From positions 83,430,501-83,494,500 of the forward strand of contig CM059583.1 in assembly GCA_030407085.1 (NCBI GenBank): a stretch of 64,000 nucleotides of DNA, in the 5' to 3' direction. This DNA is from Trichopria drosophilae (lineage: Eukaryota; Arthropoda; Insecta; Hymenoptera; Diapriidae). The notes under the pieces were generated by a model that had not been told where the DNA came from, ran no database searches, and worked only from the letters and a program-made list of their open reading frames with translations. The position numbers and the translations under genes are program-made. The stretch's first letter is position 1, and every line of letters begins with the position of its first letter. Shown piece by piece: positions 52,686-64,000 of this stretch.

Positions 52686-55600
52686 GCTATTGACAGATTA
52701 ACCCACTTCTCTAGTCACTTTTAATCGCGTGTAATTTTTTATTTTACTAGCCTAATCGGTCCGGACCATGATAGTACCCTTCATTTATGCCCCTAAAATT
52801 TAAAGGAATGGAGCAACAAATGTCGGCTAATTGTTGCTGCCGTCATATTAGCTGATTACTATTGACAGATTAACCCACTTCTTCAGTCACTTTTAAACGC
52901 GTGTAATTTTTTATTTTACTAGACGAATCGGTCCGGACCATGATAGTACCATTCATTTATGCCCCAAAAACACAAAGGAATGGAGCAACAAATGTCGGCT
53001 AATTGTTGCTACCTTCATATTGGCTGATTACTATTGACAGTTTAACGCTCTTCCTTAGTCACATTTAAACGCGCGTAATTTTTTATTTTACTAGCCGAAT
53101 CGGGCCGGACCATGATAGTACCCTTCATTTATGCCCCTAAAACACAAAGGAATAGAGCAACAAATGTCGGCTAATTGTTGCTACCTTCATATTGGCTGAT
53201 TACTATTGACAGTTTAACGCTCTTCCTTAGTCACTTATAAACGCGTGTAATTTTTTATTTTACTAGCCGAATCGGTCCGGACCATGATAGTATTCTTCAT
53301 TTATGTCCCTAAAACACAAAGCAATGGAGCAACAATTGTCGGCTAATTGTTGCTGCCGTCATATTGGGCGATTACTATTGACAGATTAAGTCTGTTTTTT
53401 GTCACTTTTAAACGCGTGTAATTTTTTATTTTACTAGCCGAATCGGTCCGGACCATGATAGTATTCTTCATTTATGCCCCTAAAACACAAAGGAATAGAG
53501 CAACATATGTCGGCTAATTGTTGCTACCTTCATATTGGCTGATTACTATTGACAGTTCAACGCTCTTTCTTAGTCACTTTTAAACTCGTGTAAATTTTTA
53601 TTTTACTAGCCGAATCGGTCCGGACCATGATGGTATCCTTCATTTATGTCCCTAAAATACAAAGGATTGGAGCAACAATTGTCGGCTAATTGTTGCTGCC
53701 GTCATATTGGGCGATTACTATTGACAGATTTAGTCTGTTTTTTTTTGTCACATTTAATCACCTGTAATTTTCTATTTTACTAGCCGAATCGGTCTGGACT
53801 ATGATAGTATCCTTCATTTATGTCCCTAAAACGCAAAGGAATCGAGCAACAAATGTCGGCTAATTGTTGCTGCCGTCATATTGGGCGATTACTATTGACA
53901 GTTTAACGCTCTTCCTTAGTCACTTTTAAACGCGTGTAATTTTTTATTTTACTAGCCGAATCGGTCCGGACCATGATAGTACCCTTCATTTATGCCCCTA
54001 AAACACGAAGGAATCGAGCAACAAATGTTGGCTAATTGTTGCTACCTTCATATTGGCTGATTACTATTGACAGTTCAAGGCTCTTCCTTAGTCACTTTTA
54101 CACGCGTGTAATTTTTTATTTTACTAGCCGAATCGGTCCGGACCATGATAGTACCCTTCATTTATGCCCCTAAAACACGAAGGAATCGAGCAACAAATGT
54201 TGGCTAATTGTTGCTACCTTCATATTGGCTGATTACTATTGACAGTTTAACGCTCTTCTTTAGTCACTTTCAAACGCGTGTAAATTTTTATTTTACTAGC
54301 CGAACCGGTCCGGACCCTGATAGTATTCTTCATTTATGTCCCTAAAACACAAAGGAATGGAGCAACAATTGTCGGATAATTGTTGCTGCCGTCATATTGG
54401 GCGATTACTATTGACAGATTAAGTCTGTTTTTTTGACACTTTTAAACGCGTGTAATTTTTTATTTTTCTAGCCGAATCGGTCCAGACCATGATAGTATCC
54501 TTCATTTATGTCCCTAAAATACAAAGGATTGGAGCAACAATTGTCGGCTAATGGTTGCTGCCGTCATATTGGGCGATTGCTATTGACAGATTAAGTCTGT
54601 TTTTTTGTCACGTTTAAACGCTTGTAATTTTTTATTTTACTAGCCGATCCGGTCCGGACCATGATAGTACCCTACATTTATGCCCCTAAAACACAAAAGA
54701 ATCGAGCAACAAATGACGGCTAATTGTTACTACCTTCATATTGGCTGATTACTATTGACAGTTCAACGCTCTTCCTCAGTCCCTTTTAAACGCGTGTAAT
54801 TTTTTATTTTACTAGCCGAATCGGTCCGGACCATGATAATACCCTTCATTTATGCCCCTACAATTTAAAGGAATGGAACAACAAATGTCGGCTAATTGTT
54901 GCTGTCGTCATATTGGCTGATTACGATTGACAGTTTAACGCTCTTCTTTAGTGACTTTTAAACGCGTGTAAATTTGTATTTTACTAGCCGAACCGGTCCG
55001 GACCATGATAGTATTCTTCATTTATGTCCCTAAAACACAAAGGAATGGAGCAACAATTGTCGGCTAATTGTTGCTGCCGTCATATTGGGCGATTACTATT
55101 GACAGATTAAGTCTGTTTTTTTGTCACTTTTAAACGCGTGTAAATTTGTATTTTACTAGCCGAACCGGTCCGGACCATGATAGTATTCTTCATTTATGTC
55201 CCTAAAACACAAAGGAATGGAGCAACAATTGTCGGCTAATTGTTGCTGCCGTCATATTGGGCGATTACTATTGACAGATTAAGTCTGTTTTTTTGTCACT
55301 TTTAAACGCGTGTAATTTTTTATTTTACTAGCCGAATCGGTCCGGACCATGATAGTATCCTTCATTTATGTCCCTAAAATACAAAGGATTGGAGCAACAA
55401 TTGTCGGCTAATTGTTGCTGTCGTCATATTGGGCGATTACTATTGACAGATTAAGTCTCTTTCTTTGTCACATTTAAACGCGTGTAATTTTTTATTTTAC
55501 TAGCCGATCCGGTCCGGACCATGATAGTACCCTACATTTATGCCCCTAAAACACAAAGGATTCGAGCAACAAATGTCGGCTAATTGTTACTACCTTCATA

Positions 55601-58600
55601 TTGGCTGATTACTATTGACAGTTCAACGCTCTTCCTCAGTCCCTTTTAAACGCGTGTAATTTTTTATTTTACTAGCCGAATCGGTCCGGACCATGATAAT
55701 ACCCTTCATTCATGCCCCTAAAATTTAAAGGAATGGAACAACAAATGTCGGCTAATTGTTGCTGTCGTCATATTGGCTGATTACTATTGACATTTTAACG
55801 CTCTTCTTTAGTGACTTTTAAACGCGTGTAAATTTGTATTTTACTAGCCGAACCGGTCCGGACCAAGATAGTATTCTTCATTTATGTCCCTAAAACACAA
55901 AGGAATGGAGCAACAATTGTCGGCTAATTGTTGCTGCCGTCATATTGGGCGATTACTATTGACAGATTAAGTCTGTTTTTTTGTCACTTTTAAACGCGTG
56001 TAATTTTTTATTTTACTAGCCGAATCGGTCCGGACCATGATAGTATCCTTCATTTATGTCCCTAAAATACAAAGGATTGGAGCAACAATTGTCGGCTAAT
56101 TGTTGCTGTCGTCATATTGGGCGATTACTATTGACAGATTAAGTCTGTTTTTTGTCACTTTTAAACGCGTGTCATTTTTTATTTTACTAGCCGAATCGGT
56201 CCGGACCATGATAATACCCTTCATTTATGCCCGTAAAATTTAAAGGAATAGAGCAACAAATGTCGGCTAATTGTTGCTGCCGTCATATTGGCTGATAACT
56301 ATTGACAGTTTAACGCTCTTCTTTAGTCACTTTCAAACGCGTGTAATTTTCTATTTTACTAGCCGAATCGGTCTGGACCATGATAGTATCCTTCATTTAT
56401 GTCCCTAAAACGCAAAGGAATCGAGCAACAAATGTCGGCTAATTGTTGCTGCCGTCATATTGGGCGATTACTATTGACAGTTTAACGCTCTTCCTTAGTC
56501 ACTTTTAAACGCGTGTAATTTTTTATTTTACTAGCCGAATCGGTCCGGACCATGATAGTACCCTTCATTTATGCCCCTAAAACACGAAGGAATCGAGCAA
56601 CAAATGTCGGCTAATTGTTGCTGTCGTCATATTGGCTGATTACGATTGACAGTTTAACGCTCTTCTTTAGTGACTTTTAAACGCGTGTAAATTTGTATTT
56701 TACTAGCCGAACCGGTCCGGACCATGATAGTATTCTTCATTTATGTCCCTAAAACACAAAGGAATGGAGCAACAATTGTCGGCTAATTGTTGCTGCCGTC
56801 ATATTGGGCGATTACTATTGACAGATTAAGTCTGTTTTTTTGTCACTTTTAAACGCTTGTAATTTTTTTATTTTACTAGCCGAATCGGTCTGGACCATGA
56901 TAGTATCCTTCATTTATGTCCCTAAAACGCAAAGGAATCGAGCAACAAATGTCGGCTAATTGTTGCTGTCGTCATATTGGGCGATTACTATTGACAGATT
57001 AAGTCCCTTTTTTTGTCACTTTTAAACGCGTGTAATTTTTTATTTTACTAGCCGAATCTGTCCGGACCATGACAGTATCCTTCATCTATGCCCCTAAAAC
57101 ACAAAGGAATGGAACAAGAAATGTCGGCTAATTGTTTCTGCCGTCATATTGGGCGAATACTATTGACAGATTAAGTCTGTTTTTTTGTCACTTTTAAACG
57201 CTTGTAATTTTTTATTTTACTAGCCGAATCGGTCTGGACCATGATAGTATCCTTCATTTATGTCCCTAAAACGCAAAGGAATCGAGCAACAAATGTCGGC
57301 TAATTGTTGCTGCCGTCATATTGGGCGATTACTATTGACAGTTTAACGCTCTTCCTTAGTCACTTTTAAACGCGTGTAATTTTTTATTTTACTAGCAGAA
57401 TCGGTCCGGACCATGATAGTACCCTTCATTTATGCCCCGAAAACACGAAGGAATCGAGCAACAAATGTTGGCTAATTGTTGCTACCTTCATATTGGCTGA
57501 TTACTATTGACAGTTCAACGCTCTTCCTTAGTCACTTTTAAACGCGTGTAATTTTTTATTTTACTAGCCGAATCGGTCCGGACCATGATAATGCCCTTCA
57601 TTTATGCCCCTAAAATTTAAAGGAATGGAACAACAAATGTCGGCTAATTGTTGCTGTCGTCATATTGGCTGATTACTATTGGCAGTTTAACGCTCTTTTT
57701 TAGTGACTTTTAAACGCGTGTAAATTTGTATTTTACTAGCCGAACCGGTCCGGACCATGATAGTATTCTTTACTTATGTCCCTAAAACACAAAGGAATGG
57801 AGCAACAATTGTCGGCTAATTGTTGCTGCCGTCATATTGGGCGATTACTATTGACAGATTAAGTCTGTTTTTTTGTCACTTTTAAACGCGTGTAATTTTT
57901 TATTTTACTAGCCGAATCGGTCCGGAACATGATAGTATCCTTCATTTATGTCCCTAAAATACAAAGTATTGGAGCAACAAATGTCGGCTAATTGTTGCTG
58001 CCGTCATATTGGCTGATTACTATTGACAGTTTAACGCTCTTCTTGAGTCACTTTTAAACTCGTGTAAATTTTTATTTTACTAGCCGAACCGGTCCGGACC
58101 ATGATAGTATCCTTCATTTATGTCCCTAAAATACAAAGGATTGGAGCAACAATTGTCGGCTAATTGTTGCTGCCGTCATATTGGGCGATTACTATTGACA
58201 GATTTAGTCTGTTTTTTTTGTCACTTTTAATCACCTGTAATTTTCTATTTTACTAGCCGAATCGGTCTGGACTATGATAGTATCCTTCATTTATGTCCCT
58301 AAAACGCAAAGGAATCGAGCAACAAATGTCGGCTAATTGTTGCTGCCGTCATATTGGGCGATTACTATTGACAGTTTAACGCTCTTCCTTAGTCACTTTT
58401 AAACGCGTGTAATTTTTTATTTTACTAGCCGAATCGGTCCGGACCATGATAATACCCTTCATTTATGCCCGTAAAATTTAAGGGAATAGAGCAACAAATG
58501 TCGGCTAATTGTTGCTGCCGTAATATTGGCTGATTACTATTGACAGTTTAACGCTCTTCTTTAGTCACATTCAAACGCGTGTAAATTTTTATTTTACTAG

Positions 58601-61600
58601 CCGAACCGGTCCGGACCCTGATAGTATTCTTCATTTATGTCCCTAAAACACAAAGGAATGGAGCAACAATTGTCGGCTAATTGTTGCTGCCGTCATATTG
58701 GGCGATTACTATTGACAGTTTAAGTCTGTTTTTTTGTCACTTTTAAACGCGTGTAATTTTTTATTTTACTAGCCGAATCGGTCCGGACCATGATAGTATC
58801 CTTCATTTATGTCCCTAAAATACAAAGTATTGGAGCAACAATTGTCGGCTAATGGTTGCTGCCGTCATATTGGGCGATTACTATTGACAGATTAAGTCTG
58901 TTTTTTTGTCACTTTTAAACGCTTGTAATTTTTTATTTTACTAGCCGATCCGGTCCGGACCATGATAGTACCCTACATTTATGCCCCTAAAACACAAAGG
59001 AATCGAGCAACAAATGTCGGCTAATTGTTACTACCTTCATATTGGCTGATTACTATTGACAGTTCAACGCTCTTCCTCAGTCCCTTTTAAACGCGTGTAA
59101 TTTTTTATTTTACTAGCCGAATCGGTCCGGACCATGATAATACCCTTCATTTATGCCCCTAAAATTTAAAGGAATGGAACAACAAATGTCGGCTAATTGT
59201 TGCTGTCGTCATATTGGCTGATTACTATTGACATTTTAACGCTCTTCTTTAGTGACTTTTAAACGCGTGTAAATTTTTATTTTACTAGCCGAACCGGTCC
59301 GGACCATGATAGTATTCTTCATTTATGTCCCTAAAACACAAAGGAATGGAGCAACAATTGTCGGCTAATTGTTGCTGCCGTCATATTGGGCGATTACTAT
59401 TGACAGATTAAGTCTGTTTTTTTGTCACTTTTAAACGCGTGTAATTTTTTATTTTACTAGCCGAATCGGTCCGGACCATGATAGTATCCTTCATTTATGT
59501 CCCTAAAATACAAAGGATTGGAGCAACAATTGTCGGCTAATTGTTGCTGTCGTCATATTGGGCGATTACTATTGACAGATTAAGTCTCTTTCTTTGTCAC
59601 TTTTGAACGCGTGTAATTTTTTATTTTACTAGCCGAATCTGTCCGGACTATGATAGTATCCTTCATCTATGCCCCTAAAACACAAAGGAATGGAGCAACA
59701 AATGTCGGCTAATTGTTGCTGCCGTCATATTGGGCGATTACTATTGACAGTTTAACGCTCTTCCTTAGTCACATTTAAACGCGTGTAATTTTTTATTTTA
59801 CTATCCGAATCGGTCCGGACCATGATAATACCCTTCATTTATGCCCGTAAAATTTAAGGGAATAGAGCAACAAATGTCGGCTAATTGTTGCTGCCGTAAT
59901 ATTGGCTGATTACTATTGACAGTTTAACGCTCTTCTTTAGTCACTTTCAAACGCGTGTAATTCTTTATTTTACTAGCCGAATCGGTCTGGACCATGATAG
60001 TATCCTTCATTTATGTCCCTAAAACGCAAAGGAATCGAGCAACAAATGTTGGCTAATTGTTGCTACCTTCATATTGGCTGATTACTATTGACAGTTCAAC
60101 GCTCTTCCTTAGTCACTTTTAAACGCGTTTAATTTTTTATTTTACTAGCCGAATCGGTCCGGACCATGATAATACCCTTCATTTATGCCCGTAAAATTTA
60201 AAGGAATAGAGCAACAAATGTCGGCTAATTGTTGCTGCCGTCATATTGGCTGATTACTATTGACAGTTTAACGCTCTTCTTTAGTCACTTTCAAACGCGT
60301 GTAAATTTTTATTTTACTAGCCGAACCGGTCCGGACCCTGATAGTATTCTTCATTTATGCCCCTAAAACACAAAGGAATCGAGCAACATATGTCGGCTAA
60401 TTGTTGCTACCTTCATATTGGCTGATTACTATTGACAGTTCAACGCTCTTTCTTAGTCACTTTTAAACGCGTGTAAATTTTTATTTTACTAGCCGAACCG
60501 GTCCGGACCATGATAGTATCCTTCATTTATGTCCCTAAAATACAAAGGATTGGAGCAACAATTGTCGGCTAATTGTTGCTGCCGTCATATTGGGCGATTA
60601 CTATTGACAGATTAAGTCTGTTTTTTTGTCACTTTTAAACGCTTGTAATTTTTTATTTTACTAGCCGAATCGGTCTGGACCATGATAGTATCCTTCATTT
60701 ATGTCCCTAAAACGCAAAGGAATCGAGCAACAAATGTCGGCTAATTGTTGCTGCCGTCATATTGGGCGATTACTATTGACAGTTTAACGCTCTTCCTTAG
60801 TCACATTTAAACGCGTGTAATTTTTTATTTTACTAGCCGAATCGGTCCGGACCATGATAGTACCCTTCATTTATGCCCCTAAAACACGAAGGAATCGAGC
60901 AACAAATGTCGGCTAATTGTTGCTGCCGTCATATTGGGCGATTACTATTGACAGTTTAACGCTCTTCCTTAGTCACATTTAAACGCGTGTAATTCTTTAT
61001 TTTACTAGCCGAATCGGTCTGGACCATGATAGTATCCTTCATTTATGTCCCTAAAACGCAAAGGAATCGAGCAACAAATGTTGGCTAATTGTTGCTACCT
61101 TCATATTGGCTGATTACTATTGACAGTTCAACGCTCTTCCTTAGTCACTTTTAAACGCGTGTAATTTTTTATTTTACTAGCCGAATCGGTCCGGACCATG
61201 ATAATACCCTTCATTTATGCCCGTAAAATTTAAAGGAATAGAGCAACAAATGTCGGCTAATTGTTGCTGCCGTCATATTGGCTGATTACTATTGACAGTT
61301 TAACGCTCTTCTTTAGTCACTTTTAAACTCGTGTAAATTTTTATTTTACTAGCCAAACCGGTCCGGAACATGATAGTATTCTTCATGTATGTCCCTAAAA
61401 CACAAAGGAATGGAGCAACAATTGTCGGCTAATTGTTGCTTCCGTCATATTGGGCGATTGCTATTGACAGATTAAGTCTGTTTTTTTGTCACTTTTAAAC
61501 GCTTGTAATTTTTTATTTTACTAGCCGATCCGGTCCGGACCATGATAGTACCCTACATTTATGCCCCTAAAACACAAATGAATCGAGCAACAAATATCGG

Positions 61601-64000
61601 CTAATTGTTGCTGCTGTCATATTGGCTGATTACTATTGACAGTTTAACGCTCTTCTTTAGTAACTTTTAAACTCGTGTAAATTTTTATTTTACTAGCCGA
61701 ATCTGTCCGGACAATGATAGTATCCTTCATTTATGCCCCTAAAACACAAAGGAATGGAGCAACAAATGTCGGCTAATTGTTGCTGCCGTCATATTGGCTG
61801 ATTACTATTGACAGTTTAACGCTCTTCTTTAGTCACTTTTAAACGCGTGTAAATTTTTATTTTACTAGCCGAACCGGTCCGGACCATGATAGTATTCTTT
61901 ATTTATGTCCCTAAAACACAAAGGAATGGAGCAACCACTGTCGGCTAATTGTTGCTGCCGTCGTATTGGGCGATGACTATTGACAGATTTGGTCTGTTTT
62001 TTTGTCACTTTTAATCACCTGTAATTTTTTATTTTACTAGTCGAATCGGTCTGGACCATGATAGTATCCTTCATTTATGCCCCTAAAACACAAAGGAATG
62101 GAGCATCGAATGTCGGCTAATTGTTGCTGCCTTCATATTGGGCGAATACTATTGACAGATTAAGTCTGTTTTTTTGTCACTTTTAAACGCTTGTAATTTT
62201 TTATTTTACTAGACGAATCGGTCCGGACCATGATAATACCCTTTATTTATGCCCCTAAAATTTAAAGGAATGGAGCAACAAATGTCGGCTAATTGTTGCT
62301 GCCGTCATATTGGCTGATTACTATTGACAGTTTAACGCTCTTCTTTAGTCACTTTCAAACGCGTGTAAATTTTTATTTTACTAGCCGAACCGGTCCGGAC
62401 CCTGATAGTATTCTTCATTTATGCCCCTAAAACACAAAGGAATCGAGCAACATATGTCGGCTAATTGTTGCTACCTTCATATTGGCTGATTACTATTGAC
62501 AGTTCAACGCTCTTTCTTAGTCACTTTTAAACGCGTGTAAATTTTTATTTTACTAGCCGAACCGGTCCGGACCATGATAGTATCCTTCATTTATGTCCCT
62601 AAAATACAAAGGATTGGAGCAACAATTGTCGGCTAATTGTTGCTGCCGTCATATTGGGCGATTACTATTGACAGATTAAGTCTGTTTTTTTGTCACTTTT
62701 AAACGCTTGTAATTTTTTATTTTACTAGCCGAATCGGTCTGGACCATGATAGTATCCTTCATTTATGTCCCTAAAACGCAAAGGAATCGAGCAACAAATG
62801 TCGGCTAATTGTTGCTGCCGTCATATTGGGCGATTACTATTGACAGTTTAACGCTCTTGCTTAGTCACATTTAAACGCGTGTAATTTTTTATTTTACTAG
62901 CCGAATCGGTCCGGACCATGATAGTACCCTTCATTTATGCCCCTAAAACACGAAGGAATCGAGCAACAAATGTTGGCTAATTGTTGCTACCTTCATATTG
63001 GCTGATTACTATTGACAGTTCAACGCTCTTCCTTAGTCACTTTTAAACGCGTGTAATTTTTTATTTTACTAGCCGAATCGGTCCGGACCATGATAATACC
63101 CTTCATTTATGCCCGTAAAATTTAAAGGAATAGAGCAACAAATGTCGGCTAATTGTTGCTGCCGTCATATTGGCTGATTACTATTGACAGTTTAACGCTC
63201 TTCTTTAGTCACTTTCAAACGCGTGTAAATTTTTATTTTACTAGCCGAACCGGTCCGGACCCTGATAGTATTCTTCATTTATGTCCCTAAAACACAAAGG
63301 AATGGAGCAACAATTGTCGGCTAATTGTTGCTGCCGTCATATTTGGCGATTACTATTGACAGATTAAGTCTGTTTTTTTGTCACTTTTAAACGCGTGTAA
63401 TTTTTTATTTTTCTAGCCGAATCGGTCCGGACCATGATAGTATCCTTCATTTATATCCCTAAAATACAAAGGATTGGAGCAACAATTGTCGGCTAATGGT
63501 TGCTGCCGTCATATTGGGCGATTACTATTGACGGATTAAGTCTCTTCTTTTGTCACTTTTAAACGCGTGTAATTTTTTATTTTACTAGCCGAATCTGTCC
63601 GGACCATGATAGTATCCTTCATCTATGCCCCTAAAACACAAAGGAATGGAGCAACAAATGTCGGCTAATTGTTGCTACCTTCATATTGGGCGAATACTAT
63701 TGACAGATTAAATCTGTTTTTTTGTCACTTTTAAACGCTTGTAATTTTTTATTTTACTAGCCGATCCGGTCCGGACCATGATAGTACCCTATATTTATGC
63801 CCCTAAAACACAAATGAATCGAGCAACAAATGTCGGCTAATTGTTGCTGCCGTCATATTGGCTGATTACTATTGACAGTTTAACGCTCTTCTTTAGTCAC
63901 TTTTAAACTCGTGTAAATTTTTATTTTACTAGCCAAACCGGTCCGGAACATGATAGTATTCTTCATGTATGTCCCTAAAACACAAAGGAATGGAGCAACA
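52686..64000. repeat. 172-bp satellite array (about 66 monomers), continues past the right edge
   Basis: Monomers are 171-172 bp (for example starts of GCCGAAT at 53094, 53266, 53437 and 53609). Each contains the 10-bp palindrome GGTCCGGACC and an 8-bp dyad AGCAACAA...TTGTTGCT around an 11-base loop (usually ATGTCGGCTAA). Sequence variants recur at multiples of 172 bp: the CCTACATTTATG type at 54671, 55531 (+860), 58972, 61552 and, as CCTATATTT, 63788, showing higher-order structure. There is no coding potential. The length and dyads fit a centromeric or pericentromeric satellite, but that role is inference. Confidence 0.9.

Noticed and set aside
52236..64000. Array considered as CRISPR-like
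   Set aside because: Monomers are 172 bp and contiguous with no unique spacers; this is a eukaryotic satellite.

Overview
This window looks like repeat-rich, probably heterochromatic, DNA from an insect; the mix of element families would suit Hymenoptera, but the sequence does not prove the order. The evidence is AT-rich eukaryotic DNA, GT-AG introns of 78 and 85 bp, almost no recognisable single-copy host genes, and dense nested transposable elements that run into a long 172-bp satellite array. No bacterial operons, CRISPR arrays or confident tRNA genes were seen.

Layout, left part. 1-1267 (minus): an unnamed Cys/His-rich protein whose frame continues off the left edge past one in-frame stop. 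3778-10011: a 6.2-kb foldback element with about 2-kb inverted arms and a TA target duplication; each arm carries an apparently intact three-exon gene for a 125-aa MADF-like protein. 10749-11849 (minus): a decayed mariner-type transposase. 12341-15560 (minus): a jockey/CR1-like LINE in one frame with four nonsense codons. 16519-18540 (plus): an ISL2EU-type transposase that has lost its presumed first catalytic Asp; its 3' end is repeated in inverted orientation at 19335-20078, making a large palindrome.

Middle part. 20079-25281 holds minisatellites, a LINE ORF1 remnant, a ~140-bp satellite and three foldback elements. 25284-27441 (minus) is the 3' part of a Ty3/Gypsy element (integrase, trailing coiled-coil ORF, polypurine tract, LTR), cut by a plus-strand R1-like LINE piece at about 27445. 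28285-32250 has unusual hairpin-rich sequence: four copies of a conserved core on covarying stems, then a cluster of RNA-like tetraloop hairpins, split by a piggyBac-type foldback inserted at TTAA (29726-31235). 32985-34990 is a second block of the ~140-bp satellite. 35279-36465 is a foldback with a 61-bp minisatellite and an inserted 5S-rRNA-like sequence.

Right part. 37728-40253 (minus) contains fragments of possible spliced host or TE-related genes that I cannot name. 41661-51910 (plus) is one large Osvaldo-like Ty3/Gypsy element (1.48-kb LTR, tRNA-Lys-type primer site, gag, protease, Asn/Asp-rich linker, RT), interrupted by an RNase H-bearing LINE (about 44720-47905, itself containing a pogo-like MITE) and by a foldback (49471-51850) whose removal with one TA restores the RT YIDD frame. 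From about 51911 to the right edge is satellite: a short block in one orientation, an inversion near 52685, then about 66 monomers of 172 bp.

The genes do not form a pathway. The story is nested insertion, element decay and satellite expansion, with two candidates for something new: the covarying hairpin array at 28316-28671 plus the tetraloop cluster at 31270-32030, and the duplicated MADF-like gene in the foldback arms.
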